This document shows positions 51,882 to 61,236 of a stretch of DNA of 64,000 bases, one piece after another (position 1 is the first letter of the stretch; the number at the start of each line of letters is the position of its first letter). The notes beneath the pieces were generated by a model, which did no database searches, was not told the DNA's origin, and saw nothing but the letters and a program-made list of their open reading frames with translations. Source of the DNA: Bosea sp. Tri-49 (lineage in GTDB: Bacteria > Pseudomonadota > Alphaproteobacteria > Rhizobiales > Beijerinckiaceae); NCBI RefSeq assembly GCF_003952665.1, contig NZ_CP017946.1, positions 1,922,001 through 1,986,000 of the forward strand. Reading direction: 5' to 3'. The position numbers and the translations under genes were made by a program.

Positions 51882-53294
51882 ATGACAATCGCACCCATCC
51901 ACATCGTCGGCGGCGGCCTCGCCGGTTCGGAAGCCGCCTGGCAGATCGCCGAGGCCGGCGTTCCAGTCGTCCTGCACGAGATGCGCCCCGAGCGCGGCAC
52001 CGACGCCCACAAGACCGAGAGCCTCGCCGAGCTGGTCTGTTCCAACTCCTTCCGCTCGGACGACTCGTCCTCCAACGCCGTCGGCCAACTGCATTGGGAG
52101 ATGCGCCGGCTCGGCTCGCTGATCATGGCCAAGGGCGATGCGCACCAGGTGCCGGCGGGCGGGGCGCTCGCAGTCGACCGGGACGGCTTCTCCGCCGCCG
52201 TCACCGCGGCCCTCGAAGCCCATCCCAATGTCACGATCGAGCGCGGCGAGGTCGCCGGACTGCCGCCGGCCGATTGGGACAAGGTCATCGTCGCGACCGG
52301 CCCCCTCACCTCGCCGGCGCTGGCCGAAGGCATCCGTTCGCTGACCGGGGCGGGCGAGCTCGCCTTTTTCGATGCGATCGCGCCCATCGTCCATTTCGAT
52401 TCGGTCGACATGGACGTGGCCTGGTTCCAGTCACGCTACGACAAGGCAGGGCCCGGCGGCACGGGCGCCGACTACATCAACTGCCCACTGGACCGCGACC
52501 AGTACGAGGCCTTCATCGACGCGCTCTTGGGCGCCGAGAAGACCGAGTTCAAGGAATGGGAAGGCACACCCTATTTCGACGGCTGCCTGCCGATCGAGGT
52601 GATGGCCGAGCGCGGCCGCGAGACGCTGCGCTGGGGGCCGATGAAGCCGGTCGGGCTGACCAACAAGCACAATCCGACGGTGAAGGCCTATGCCGTCGTC
52701 CAGCTCCGGCAGGACAATGCGCTGGGCACGCTGTTCAACATGACCGGCTTCCAGACCAAGCTGAAATATGGCGAGCAGGCCGCGATCTTCCGGACGATCC
52801 CGGGCCTGCAGAACGCGGAATTCGCCCGGCTCGGCGGCATCCACCGCAACACCTATCTCAACTCGCCGGAGCTGCTCGACCCGCAGCTACGGCTGAAGGC
52901 CGATCCGCGCCTGCGCTTCGCCGGGCAGATCACCGGCTGCGAGGGCTATGTCGAGAGCGCCGCCATCGGCCTGCTGACCGGCCGTCTCGCCGCAGCTGAG
53001 CGGCTTGGCCAGCCGCTTGAGCTGCCGCCCGCGACGACGGCACTGGGCGCGCTGGTCAACCACATCACCGGCGGCCACATCGTCACCATCGACGAGGGGC
53101 CGCGCTCCTTCCAGCCGATGAACATCAATTTCGGCCTGTTCCCGCCTATCGAGGGCGTCGCGACGCAGGGGCCGGACGGCAAGCGCCTGAAGGGCCCCGC
53201 GAAGAGCGTCGCCCGCAAGCAGGCGCTGACGGCGCGGGCGAAGGTCGAGCTCGATGGCTGGATTGGTGGGGCGAGCGCCCAGGCGGCGGAATAG
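51882..53294 (+). CDS. trmFO: tRNA m5U54 methyltransferase (folate-dependent) TrmFO
   Basis: A 470-residue flavoprotein that methylates U54 of tRNA using methylene-tetrahydrofolate. The FAD Rossmann motif is [21 protein letters not shown] at about residues 6-26, followed by the TrmFO-specific [39 protein letters not shown] and [16 protein letters not shown] segments. Catalytic cysteines are in CSNSFR and around GCLP. Length and start match the family. The alternative GidA family is longer and lacks the SNS motif. Confidence 0.96.
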   Translation: MTIAPIHIVGGGLAGSEAAWQIAEAGVPVVLHEMRPERGTDAHKTESLAELVCSNSFRSDDSSSNAVGQLHWEMRRLGSLIMAKGDAHQVPAGGALAVDRDGFSAAVTAALEAHPNVTIERGEVAGLPPADWDKVIVATGPLTSPALAEGIRSLTGAGELAFFDAIAPIVHFDSVDMDVAWFQSRYDKAGPGGTGADYINCPLDRDQYEAFIDALLGAEKTEFKEWEGTPYFDGCLPIEVMAERGRETLRWGPMKPVGLTNKHNPTVKAYAVVQLRQDNALGTLFNMTGFQTKLKYGEQAAIFRTIPGLQNAEFARLGGIHRNTYLNSPELLDPQLRLKADPRLRFAGQITGCEGYVESAAIGLLTGRLAAAERLGQPLELPPATTALGALVNHITGGHIVTIDEGPRSFQPMNINFGLFPPIEGVATQGPDGKRLKGPAKSVARKQALTARAKVELDGWIGGASAQAAE

Positions 53295-53298
53295 AAGC

Positions 53299-53397
53299 CG
53301 TCATTCTCGGGCGGAGCGAAGCGCAGACCCGAGAATCGCTGACAAGGTAGAGCGCTCTTCCGTCATGGGATGCTCGGGTCAAGCCCGAGCATGACGG
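53299..53397. repeat. REP-like composite palindromic element (copy 1)
   Basis: Two stem-loops between trmFO and the convergent synthase gene: TTCTCGGG/CCCGAGAA (53304-53335) and ATGCTCGGG/CCCGAGCAT (53370-53392). The half TCATGxTCGGGCTTG with its complement recurs at 60441 and 63412, which marks a dispersed repeat family. Confidence 0.75.
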
Positions 53398-53403
53398 GCT
53401 TCT

Positions 53404-54294
53404 TTACCGCCCCGAAGTCCGCGCCGCGCGCCATAGCGTCCATTGCCGCCTAAGTGGCGAGAGGCAGATGATCGTGCGGTAGGGATCGTAGCCGCCGCGC
53501 TCCATCTGCCTGAGATAGGGCTCGACCAGCGCGACGGCTAAGAAAGCCGGCCTGATCGACGCTGGCACGGTGGCGCTGAGATCGTTGAGCTTGCGCAGAT
53601 GGATGCGCGCCAGCGCCCGCATCTCCTTCAGCGAATAGATCAGACCGGGGCCGCCGCGCCCGCGCACAATGTCCTCGCGGGTGACGCCGTTGCGGGCGAG
53701 CAGATCGGCCGGCAGATAGACCTGCCCGCGGGCCGCATGCCAGGGGAAGGCGCGCATCAGCCCGGACAGCGCATAGGCGACGCCGGCATGACCGGCGGCG
53801 GTCGCGCCGCCCGGATCACGGCCCTGCGCCAGAACCAAGCAGGCGAGGCGGATCAGCGCGCTCGAGGTCTCGCCGACATAGCCTTCGAGATCGGACAGCG
53901 ACGGCATCGGATCGTCATAGAGATCGAAGACGCGTGCCTCGATCAATCCCGAGAGCGGGGCGATCGGCAGGCGAAAGCGCCTGACGGTGTCGAGCAGCGC
54001 CTGTGCGACCGGATGGCCCGGTGCGGGCGCGTCCGGCCCAGCCTCGAGCACATCGCGCCACCATTGCAGGCGGACCTCGCCCGGCAGCGGCTCGCTGACC
54101 TGCTCGCGCACGCGCGCGACCTCGTGACTGAAGGCATAGAGCGCGAAAAGGCCAGGCCGCAGCGCCTCGGGCGCATAGAGCGAGGCGATGTAGCGGTCAG
54201 GATCATGCTCGCGCACCAGCGCCAGGCAATGGCCATAGGCCTGGGAGAGCGGGCCCGGCGCAGTGCCAGTGCGGTGCTCGGTTTTCGTGGTCAT
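53404..54294 (-). CDS. Squalene/phytoene synthase family protein
   Basis: A 296-residue protein of the squalene/phytoene synthase family. The first acidic-motif region reads LFALYAFSHEVARVREQV and the second, FDLYDDPMPSLSDLEGYVGETSSALIRL, has an altered DxxxD arrangement, so synthase activity is doubtful. It lies in the run yajC-secD-secF-Mth938-this gene that is typical of Hyphomicrobiales and resembles the mitochondrial NDUFAF6 (complex I assembly) group. A role in complex I assembly rather than terpenoid synthesis is the better inference. Confidence 0.8.
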   Translation of the reverse strand: MTTKTEHRTGTAPGPLSQAYGHCLALVREHDPDRYIASLYAPEALRPGLFALYAFSHEVARVREQVSEPLPGEVRLQWWRDVLEAGPDAPAPGHPVAQALLDTVRRFRLPIAPLSGLIEARVFDLYDDPMPSLSDLEGYVGETSSALIRLACLVLAQGRDPGGATAAGHAGVAYALSGLMRAFPWHAARGQVYLPADLLARNGVTREDIVRGRGGPGLIYSLKEMRALARIHLRKLNDLSATVPASIRPAFLAVALVEPYLRQMERGGYDPYRTIICLSPLRRQWTLWRAARTSGR

Positions 54295-54402
54295 GCGCCC
54301 TCCCCGCTCCCGTCGTCACACGGGTCGAAGCGCCGGCAGTCTAGGCCGGGTCGGCAGTCTTGGCTACGCAGGAGCAGCATGGCCGGTGGGATTTGATCGA
54401 GG

Positions 54403-54783
54403 CTAGTCGACCGCGATCAGCGCCGCGGCGACCCGCCGCTCCTCGCCGACAAGGACGTTGAAGGTGCGCGCCGCCGCCGGCGTCGCCATCGCCTCGACGG
54501 TGATGCCGACCGCCTTGAACGGGTCACGCAAAGCTGCCGGCAGGAAGGCGATCTCGCGCCCGATGCCGAGAATGAGGAAGTCGATCGCCTCGGCTTCATC
54601 GAGAACCGGCTGCAGGCTCTCCAGAGTCACCTCGGCAAAGCTGGCAACCGGCCAGATCCGGACACCCGAGGGCGTCGCCAGGATCGAGCCGCGATGGCTC
54701 ATATCGGCAAAGCGAAAACCGCCGGCACCAAAGGCATCGATCTGGTAACGACCGGGGATGAAGCCGTCGAAGCGACGCTCCAC
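54403..54783 (-). CDS. Mth938/NDUFAF3-like domain protein
   Basis: A protein of 126 residues (with GTG 54783) or 127 (with TTG 54786). The frame continues upstream into secF, and the GAGGGG just past the secF TGA is the only SD-like sequence, so a non-ATG start is needed. The FDGFIPGRYQIDAFGAGGFRF strand and LILGIGREIAFLPA segment are hallmarks of the Mth938-like fold (NDUFAF3/C11orf67-type). It follows secF directly and precedes the synthase-like gene, a conserved order. A role in complex I assembly is suggested by mitochondrial homologues. Confidence 0.78.
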   Translation of the reverse strand: MERRFDGFIPGRYQIDAFGAGGFRFADMSHRGSILATPSGVRIWPVASFAEVTLESLQPVLDEAEAIDFLILGIGREIAFLPAALRDPFKAVGITVEAMATPAAARTFNVLVGEERRVAAALIAVD

Positions 54784-54790
54784 CAACCCC

Positions 54791-55732
54791 TCAGACCCGC
54801 GCCTTGGCCTCGGCCAGTTCCTCGCTCTGGTCGAGGCGGCCGGCGCGGACGTCGAGATAGAGCAGCACCGGCGTCGAGACGAACATCGCCGAATAGGTGC
54901 AGACCACGACGCCGAACAGCATAACGAGCGCGAAGCCCTCAATCGCCGTACCGCCGAAGAAGACCAGCGCGACCAGCGCCAGCACGGTGGTGGTCGAGGT
55001 GATCGCGGTGCGCGACAGGGTCGTGTTGACCGAGAGGTCGAGCAATTCCGGGATCGGCATGGTCTTGTAGCGGCGCAGCAATTCGCGCGTGCGGTCGAAC
55101 ACCACGACCGTCTCGTTCAGCGAATAGCCGACGATGGTCAGGATCGCCGCGATCGAGGTCAGGTTGAATTCGAGCTGCGTGATCAGGAAGAAGCCGAGCG
55201 TCAGCACGATGTCGTGCATGGTGCCGACGATCGCGCCGATGGCGAGCTGCATCTCGAAGCGGAACCAGAGATAGACCAGCACGCCGATGATCGCGAGCAC
55301 GACGCCAAGCGTACCAGCCTGGACAAGCTCGCCCGAGACGCGCGGGCCGACCGTCTCGACCCGGCGGAACTCATAAGCCTCGGAGAAGGTCGCGCGCGCC
55401 TTGGTCACCACGCCCTGCTGGGCGATCTCGCCGCCCGGCTGCAGCGCAAAGCGCATGGAGAGCTCGCCGGCACTGCCGAACTCCTGCACCTCGACCTCAC
55501 CGAAGCCGAAGCTGTTGGCGGTCTGGCGCACCTGAGCGATGTCAGGCTTGCCGCTCTTGGCCTGCATCTCCAGCAGCGTGCCGCCGCGGAAATCGATGCC
55601 GAAATTGAGGCCGACCGTGAGGAACAGCACCAGCACCAGCACCGAATAGGCAGCCGAGAACGGATAGGCGAGACGCCGCCAGTGAACGATGCGGAAGCGG
55701 GTGTTGTCGGGAACGATGCGAAGCAGGCGCAT
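54791..55732 (-). CDS. secF: Protein translocase subunit SecF
   Basis: A 313-residue inner-membrane protein of the SecDF complex. It has one N-terminal membrane helix, the DFRGGTLLEMQAK-type periplasmic segment, and five further helices with the SLNETVVVFDRTRE motif near residue 198 (D and R for proton use) and GTAIEGFALVMLFGVVVCTYSAMF near the end. It follows secD after 26 bases. It promotes late steps of Sec export using the proton motive force. Confidence 0.96.
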   Translation of the reverse strand: MRLLRIVPDNTRFRIVHWRRLAYPFSAAYSVLVLVLFLTVGLNFGIDFRGGTLLEMQAKSGKPDIAQVRQTANSFGFGEVEVQEFGSAGELSMRFALQPGGEIAQQGVVTKARATFSEAYEFRRVETVGPRVSGELVQAGTLGVVLAIIGVLVYLWFRFEMQLAIGAIVGTMHDIVLTLGFFLITQLEFNLTSIAAILTIVGYSLNETVVVFDRTRELLRRYKTMPIPELLDLSVNTTLSRTAITSTTTVLALVALVFFGGTAIEGFALVMLFGVVVCTYSAMFVSTPVLLYLDVRAGRLDQSEELAEAKARV

Positions 55733-55758
55733 GGTCTGTTATCTCCTGGCCTGCGGCG

Positions 55759-57369
55759 TCAGAACGGAAGGGCCTTCGGCCGCGCCCAGCGATACCAGAG
55801 CGCGATCAGCATGCGCGTCAGCGTCACCGCGGTGATGACCGTGGTCAGGATGCCCAGGATGAAGACGACGGCGAAGCCGCGCACCGGGCCGGAGCCGAGC
55901 GTGAACAGCGCCACCGCCGCGATCAGCATGGTGACGTTCGAGTCGATGATCGTGGCGAAGGCGCGCTGGAAGCCCGCTTCCAGCGCCGAGACCAGCGACC
56001 GTCCCATCCGGGATTCCTCGCGCATGCGCTCATAGATCAGCACGTTCGAGTCGACTGCCGTACCGATGGTGAGCACGATGCCGGCAATGCCCGGCAGGGT
56101 CATGGTCGCGCCCAACAGCGACATCAGCCCGAGGATCAGGCAGACGTGCACGAGCAGCGCGATGCTGGCGATGATGCCGAACAGCCCGTAATTGCCGATC
56201 ATGTAGAGGATGACCAGCACGGTCGCGATGATGGTCGCCATCTTACCGGCCTGGATCGAATCCTGGCCGAGGCCTGGGCCGACGGTGCGCTCCTCGACGA
56301 TCGTCATCTTCGCCGGCAGCGCGCCGGCGCGCAGCAGGATGGCGAGATCGTTGACCGACTGGACGGTGAAGTTGCCGGAAATCTGGCCGGAGCCGCCGGT
56401 GATCGGCGACTGGATCACCGGGGCCGAGATCACCTTGTTGTCGAGCACGATGGCGAGCTGGCGGCCGAGATTCTCGGTCGTCGCCTGGCCGAAGCGCTGG
56501 GCGCCGCGGATGTTGAAGCGGAAATTGACGATCGGCTGGCTAGTGCGCTGGTCGAAAGCCGGCTGGGCGTCGATCAGATCCTCGCCCTCGACGATGACCT
56601 GACGGCTGATCGGGATCGGCTGGCCGCCCTGATCCTGCGAAGGCAGCATGTCGACATCGGTCGCGTTCTGGTCGGCAACCATGCGGAACTGGAGCTTGGC
56701 GGTTTCGCCAAGAATCCTCTTCAGTTGTTGCGGATCCTGCAGACCGGGCACCTGCACCAAGACACGATCGAGCCCCTGGCGCTGAATGTTCGGCTCGGTG
56801 GTACCGATCTGGTCGACGCGGCGACGGATGACTTCGATCGCCTGCTCGACCGCGCGGCGAATGCGCTCATTCACGCCGGCTTCAGTGACGTTGAGCTGAA
56901 TCAGCCCGTCGGGATTCTCGTTGACCTCGATCGACTGGTTGCCCGAGGGCCCGAAGGCGCCGAAGGTGCCGATCGGCTGGGCAAGCTCGCGGAGCTTCGG
57001 CATCAGCTTGGCGCGGTCAGCCGCCTCAGGCACGCGCAACTGCACGCCGCGCGGAGTCATGCCGATGCCGCCCTGCAGGCCGACGCGCTCCTCGCGCAGG
57101 ATGCGGCGAACGTCGTCGCGCAACTGCGTGACCTGGCTGCGGATCAGGTCGGCGCGGTCGATCTCGAGCAGGACGTGCGAGCCGCCCTGCAGATCGAGAC
57201 CGAGTGTCATCGCATGGATCGGCAGCAGGAAGCGCGGAATCCAGGCCGGAGCGCCTTGCTCGATCGCCTTGCGGGTCTCGGGCGAGAACAGGTTCGGCAC
57301 GGCGAGACCGCAGCCGAAGACCAGCACGAGCAGAACGAGAATGACCTTGCGGGCCTGGAGACGAAGCAT
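55759..57369 (-). CDS. secD: Protein translocase subunit SecD
   Basis: A 536-residue SecD. The N-terminal helix is followed by a large periplasmic region with LGLDLQGGSHVLLEI at about residues 55-69 and the second-half six-helix part, opening GKMATIIATVLVILYM, with the conserved TIGTAVDSNVLIYERMREE segment (D near 435). The long-form length and the position upstream of secF and downstream of yajC are as expected. The ATG at 57369 overlaps nothing and follows yajC by about 60 bases. Confidence 0.96.
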   Translation of the reverse strand: MLRLQARKVILVLLVLVFGCGLAVPNLFSPETRKAIEQGAPAWIPRFLLPIHAMTLGLDLQGGSHVLLEIDRADLIRSQVTQLRDDVRRILREERVGLQGGIGMTPRGVQLRVPEAADRAKLMPKLRELAQPIGTFGAFGPSGNQSIEVNENPDGLIQLNVTEAGVNERIRRAVEQAIEVIRRRVDQIGTTEPNIQRQGLDRVLVQVPGLQDPQQLKRILGETAKLQFRMVADQNATDVDMLPSQDQGGQPIPISRQVIVEGEDLIDAQPAFDQRTSQPIVNFRFNIRGAQRFGQATTENLGRQLAIVLDNKVISAPVIQSPITGGSGQISGNFTVQSVNDLAILLRAGALPAKMTIVEERTVGPGLGQDSIQAGKMATIIATVLVILYMIGNYGLFGIIASIALLVHVCLILGLMSLLGATMTLPGIAGIVLTIGTAVDSNVLIYERMREESRMGRSLVSALEAGFQRAFATIIDSNVTMLIAAVALFTLGSGPVRGFAVVFILGILTTVITAVTLTRMLIALWYRWARPKALPF

Positions 57370-57428
57370 CTTTATGGACAGCCTTGTTGGCGGGCGCGGG
57401 TGCTTTCAAGCCCCGCGCCTCACGGCCT

Positions 57429-57755
57429 TCAGCTCTTGACCGGCTCGCCCTTGGCGCGCACGTCCTGGACCATGCCCTTGACGATGCGCACGCGCACGCC
57501 GTCGGCGATCTCAGCCTCGATCTCGGCGTCGTCGATCACCTTGGAGACCTTGGCGATGAGGCCGCCCGAGGTGACGATCGTGTCGCCGCGGCGCACGTTC
57601 TTGATCAGCTCCTGATGCGCCTTCACCCGCTTCTGCTGCGGCCTGATGATCAGGAACCACATGATGATGAAGATCAGGACGAACGGTACCAGCGACATCA
57701 GCACGTCGTTGGTGCCGCCGCCTCCAAGGCCCTGGGCAAAAGCGGGGGTGATCAC
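57429..57755 (-). CDS. yajC: Preprotein translocase subunit YajC
   Basis: A 108-residue single-pass membrane protein. The membrane helix DVLMSLVPFVLIFIIMWFLIIRPQQKR (about residues 19-45) is followed by the conserved HQELIKNVRRGDTIVTSGGLIAKVSKVIDD segment typical of YajC. It heads the yajC-secD-secF operon. The divergent gene across 186 bases is a DUF815 ATPase. Confidence 0.95.
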   Translation of the reverse strand: MITPAFAQGLGGGGTNDVLMSLVPFVLIFIIMWFLIIRPQQKRVKAHQELIKNVRRGDTIVTSGGLIAKVSKVIDDAEIEAEIADGVRVRIVKGMVQDVRAKGEPVKS

Positions 57756-57941
57756 GAGAAGGCTCCTTCACGTCGCCGCCGATTGACGGCCGGCCGGCGC
57801 GGGGGTTGGTAAAATCGCGCGGACTATAGCCAGCGATGTCGTGAAATCAATCGAAAGCGGCCGGTTCCCCGAACGCATCCCCCAGCTAAGCTGTCCCCGC
57901 CCTGCGCGCAATGGTCTTGCCTTCGGATATGGAGCAGCGCT

Positions 57942-58871
57942 ATGAGCGTACCGTACCGTTCGGTACACCACTATCATGCGGACATGCCTGCGATGACCGA
58001 CACCGCCAACGATCCGACGCTCGCCACCCTGCTGCGCATCGCCGATGCGCTCGAGCGCCTTGCTCCGCCGGCCCGGCGTGCGGCCGATCTCACCGCCGCC
58101 GACGCCTTCGTCTGGCATGCCGCCGGCCACGAGCTCGCGCCAGTCGCCAAGGTGAACCGTGTCGCGCTCTCGCTGCTGCGCGGCGTCGACCGGGTGCGTG
58201 ACACGCTGGCCGAGAACACCGAGCGCTTCGCCCGCGGCCTGCCGGCCAACAACGTCCTGCTCTGGGGCGCGCGCGGCATGGGCAAATCGTCGCTGGTCAA
58301 GGCGGTGCATGCCGATACCAACCAGCGCCTGCCTGCTGGCGCCCTGCCCCTGAAGCTGATTGAGATTCATCGCGAGGACATCGAGAGCCTGCCCGTGCTG
58401 ATGGGACTGCTCAAGGCCGACCCGCACCCAGCCATCGTCTTCTGCGACGATCTGTCCTTCGACGGCCAGGACACCTCGTACAAGTCGTTGAAGGCGGCAC
58501 TCGACGGCGGCGTCGAGGGCCGGCCGGACAATGTCGTCTTCTACGCGACCTCGAATCGCCGGCATCTGCTGCCGCGCGACATGATGGACAACGAGCGCTC
58601 GACGGCGATCAATCCGGGCGAGGCAATCGAGGAGAAGGTCTCGCTCTCGGACCGTTTCGGCCTCTGGCTCGGCTTCCACAAGTGCAGCCAGGACGAATAC
58701 CTGTCGATGATCGACGGCTATGTCGGCCATTTCGGGCTCAAGATCGAGCCCGGACAGCTTCGCCACGAGGCGCTGGAATGGGCGACGACGCGCGGCTCGC
58801 GCTCCGGGCGCACGGCCTGGCAGTACATCCAGGACCTGGCTGGGCGGCTGGAGAAGCGGCTGGAGGGGTGA
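57942..58871 (+). CDS. DUF815 family P-loop ATPase
   Basis: A 309-residue AAA+-like ATPase. Walker A is NVLLWGARGMGKSSLVKAVH at about residues 105-124 and Walker B IVFCDDLSFDG near 165. VFYATSNRRHLLPRDMMDNE holds sensor-type residues and is a DUF815 hallmark. ATG 57942 is supported by GGAG seven bases upstream, in preference to internal ATGs at 57984 and 57993. Function of DUF815 is unknown. It is divergent from yajC. Confidence 0.9.
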   Translation: MSVPYRSVHHYHADMPAMTDTANDPTLATLLRIADALERLAPPARRAADLTAADAFVWHAAGHELAPVAKVNRVALSLLRGVDRVRDTLAENTERFARGLPANNVLLWGARGMGKSSLVKAVHADTNQRLPAGALPLKLIEIHREDIESLPVLMGLLKADPHPAIVFCDDLSFDGQDTSYKSLKAALDGGVEGRPDNVVFYATSNRRHLLPRDMMDNERSTAINPGEAIEEKVSLSDRFGLWLGFHKCSQDEYLSMIDGYVGHFGLKIEPGQLRHEALEWATTRGSRSGRTAWQYIQDLAGRLEKRLEG

Positions 58872-58886
58872 GCCCCTTCTCGCCGC

Positions 58887-58921
58887 AAAGAAAACGGGGC
58901 GGCCTTTCCTGGGACCGCCCC
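58887..58921 (-). terminator. Terminator of the LysM/M23 gene (minus strand)
   Basis: GGGGCGG/CCGCCCC (7-bp stem, 12-base loop) between the convergent DUF815 and M23 genes, followed on the minus strand by a CGTTTTCTTT stretch. Confidence 0.6.
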
Positions 58922-58973
58922 GCCTGGTTCGACCGGTGGGGTCTCGCGATTGCCGGCCGAAGTCTGACCGGGA

Positions 58974-60305
58974 TCAGTTGCTGCTGAGATAGGGCATCGG
59001 GTCGACCGGGGTCGAACCCTTGCGCAATTCGAAGTGCAGCTGGGGTGAATTCACGTTACCGGACTGGCCGGACTTGGCTACGACCTGGCCACGCTTGACC
59101 TGCTCACCGCGCTTGACGCTGAGCTCGCCGTTATGGGCGTAGGCCGAGACGTAGCCGTTCGGGTGGCGGATCAGCACGAGGTTGCCGTAGCCCTTGAGCT
59201 CGCTGCCGGCATAGGCGACGACACCGCCCTCGGCCGCCTTGATCGGCGTGCCTTCCGGCACCGCGATGTTGATGCCCTCATTGCCGCCCTTGCCGGCATA
59301 GCCGGCGATGACGCGGCCACGGGCCGGCCAGCGGAACTCGGCGCCGGACGAAGCCGGCTCCTCGGCCTTGGGCAGGCTCGCCGTGGTCTGCGGCTCGGCC
59401 TTCGGCTCGGGAGCGGGTGCAACGGCCTTCGACTGGACCAGAACCTTCTCGGCCGGCGCATTGGCGACGACCGGCGCGGCAGCCTTCGGCTTGGCCGCGG
59501 CGGGGGCCGGAGCTGGCAGCGCCGCGGTCTTGGTGTCCGTGCCGGCCTTGGCGGCCGCCTTGGCCTTCGCCTCGGCGGCGAAGCGGGCCCGGGCCTCGCC
59601 CATGCGCTTTGCGTCGGCGGCGGCCTTCTCCTTAGCCTCGGCAGCCTGCGCCTTCGGATCGACGGCGGCGACCTTCGGAGCGGCGGTGGGCTTGGCCGGC
59701 ACGGAAGCGACCGGACGCGAGACCGGCGGCGGCGCGAGGCGCGGCTGCTCGAAGCGGTTATCGGTCGGCGCCGGCTGGCGCGCGGCGGTCTGGGCGCCAG
59801 CGCCATTGTAGACGGGAACGACGATGCGGGAGCCCGGAGCGGCCTCGCCCGACAAACCATTGGCCTGCATCAGCGCTGCGCGCGGCACACCGTAGCGGCC
59901 GGAGATCACCTCGAGCGTCTCGCCCTGGGCCACCACGATCGGCGTGCCGCCCTGAGCGCTCCAGCCGGAAGCCGAACCTGCATTGGGGCTGGGGGCCGCG
60001 GCCTGCGGAGGCCGCATCGCGACCGAGGAGGTCGGCGGCGGCAGCGGCTGGCTGCGCACGCCCGGATTGCCGGTGGCGGAGGCCGTCTCGTAGGACTGGC
60101 TCGGACCGTTGCGGCCGATCGAGCCCGTCGTCGCCGGATCGCGCTGCGAAGCGGAAGCCTGAGCGGCCTTGAAGGGGCTGCTGAAGGGCGCCTCGGTGAA
60201 GCGCAGCGTGTCCGAGGAGCAGGCGCCCAGGCCGGCCGCAAGGGCGCAGACCGACACGACGCGAACCACGGACTTCGGCACGGCCAGTTCGACTTGCTTA
60301 CGCAT
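58974..60305 (-). CDS. LysM and M23 peptidase domain envelope lipoprotein (NlpD/DipM-like)
   Basis: A 443-residue envelope protein that probably activates amidases or cleaves peptidoglycan. The N-terminal signal carries a lipobox-like GLGACSSD. A LysM-type domain GETLEVISGRYGV lies at about 128-140. A long Ala/Pro/Lys-rich coiled linker spans about 190-320. The C-terminal M23 domain (about 325-440) has RGRVIAGYAGKGGNEGINI, where the first His of the classical HxxxD-type metal site is replaced, as in degenerate LytM factors, and LVLIRHPNGYVSAYAHN and NSPQLHFELRKG later. Loss of the first ligand suggests a non-catalytic activator. Upstream of pcm-surE-serS, 260 bases away. Confidence 0.88.
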   Translation of the reverse strand: MRKQVELAVPKSVVRVVSVCALAAGLGACSSDTLRFTEAPFSSPFKAAQASASQRDPATTGSIGRNGPSQSYETASATGNPGVRSQPLPPPTSSVAMRPPQAAAPSPNAGSASGWSAQGGTPIVVAQGETLEVISGRYGVPRAALMQANGLSGEAAPGSRIVVPVYNGAGAQTAARQPAPTDNRFEQPRLAPPPVSRPVASVPAKPTAAPKVAAVDPKAQAAEAKEKAAADAKRMGEARARFAAEAKAKAAAKAGTDTKTAALPAPAPAAAKPKAAAPVVANAPAEKVLVQSKAVAPAPEPKAEPQTTASLPKAEEPASSGAEFRWPARGRVIAGYAGKGGNEGINIAVPEGTPIKAAEGGVVAYAGSELKGYGNLVLIRHPNGYVSAYAHNGELSVKRGEQVKRGQVVAKSGQSGNVNSPQLHFELRKGSTPVDPMPYLSSN

Positions 60306-60440
60306 GGACTCTGTACTCGCGAACGACGCAACTCTACGGTCCGCATTAAAGAGCCGGTTAGGTTAAGAAGGCGTTGCGCTGCTGACAGGTCAGGTGAATT
60401 TTTGGAGGCGGCTGCAATCTTCCTGACCAGGCAGAGCTCC

Positions 60441-60535
60441 CCGTCATGGTCGGGCTTGTCCGACCATCCACGTCTTCCTTCACCAAGGACGGTATTCAAG
60501 ACGTGGATGCTCGCCACAAGGGCGAGCATGACGGG
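60441..60535. repeat. REP-like composite palindromic element (copy 2)
   Basis: ATGGTCGG/CCGACCAT and a matching inner arm (ACGTCTT ... AAGACGT) make a two-stem element flanking a ~30-base centre. The left half reads CGTCATGGTCGGGCTTGTCC and the right half is a variant inverted copy ending GCATGACGGG. Gene-free gap between the M23 and pcm genes. Confidence 0.8.
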
Positions 60536-60565
60536 CGGGATCAGCGTAGTAACCGCGAGGAACAT

Positions 60566-61225
60566 CTAAAGCGCCTGTGACAATCCCGGCGCCAGCGGCG
60601 GGATGCGCATGATCGGGCCGAGCGCATGGTCGAAACCATCCTCGCTGCGCGTCACGACGACGAGCCGGCCCGCCCCCTCGACGCGTAGCGCGCCGACCAG
60701 CCGGCCGCCCGTCTCCAGCCGGGCGAGCAGTGCCTCCGGCACCGCCTGCATCACGCCATTGACCAGGATGCGCTCGAAGCGGCCGAGCGTGCGGTCGGGC
60801 TGGAGGCCGTCGGCATGGCGCAGCTCGACCAGATTGGCGAATCCGCCTCCGGTGAGCCGCTCATGCGCGGCGAGCGCAAGCGTGCGGTAGCGCTCCAACG
60901 AGACGACCTTGCCGCCCATCGCGGCGAGCAGAGCCGCGACATAGCCGGAGCCGGAGCCGACTTCGAGTACACGGCAATCCGGCTTCATCTCGAGCGCGCC
61001 GACAAGCGCCGCGACCGTATGCGGCGCCGTCATGGTCTGGCCGCAGGGAAGCGGCACCGAGACGTCCTGGCGGGCGAGATCGGCGAAGCGCGACGGCGCG
61101 AAATGCTCGCGGGGCACGCGCTCCATCGCCCTCAGCAGTGCAAGATCGCGGACGCCGCGCGCCCTGAGCGACAGCAGGAAGGCGACGGTGCGTTCGCTTT
61201 CGCTGCTAGCGCCCTCCTCGGTCAT
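60566..61225 (-). CDS. pcm: Protein-L-isoaspartate O-methyltransferase
   Basis: A 219-residue SAM-dependent methyltransferase that repairs isoaspartyl damage. MERVPREHFAPSRFADLARQD and the SAM motif VLEVGSGSGYVAALLAAMGGKV at about residues 86-107, with TMTAPHTVAALVGALEM just before it, match Pcm. SD is not strong. It is followed by surE and serS upstream in transcription order (serS-surE-pcm), the usual cluster. Confidence 0.94.
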   Translation of the reverse strand: MTEEGASSESERTVAFLLSLRARGVRDLALLRAMERVPREHFAPSRFADLARQDVSVPLPCGQTMTAPHTVAALVGALEMKPDCRVLEVGSGSGYVAALLAAMGGKVVSLERYRTLALAAHERLTGGGFANLVELRHADGLQPDRTLGRFERILVNGVMQAVPEALLARLETGGRLVGALRVEGAGRLVVVTRSEDGFDHALGPIMRIPPLAPGLSQAL

Positions 61226-61236
61226 CCCTGCGGCTT

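Noticed and set aside
53404..54294. Carotenoid or hopanoid synthesis role for the squalene/phytoene synthase-family gene
   Set aside because: The acidic motifs are altered and no other terpenoid genes are nearby; the sec/Mth938 context points to a complex I assembly-like role.
54758..57615. Two long plus-strand frames across secF and secD
   Set aside because: Shadows of the sec genes; products are Asp/Arg/Leu-rich and show no domains.
57953..57966. GTACCG-TT-CGGTAC palindrome as an operator upstream of the DUF815 gene
   Set aside because: It lies inside the coding region when the best-supported start (57942, with GGAG) is used, so it is probably incidental.
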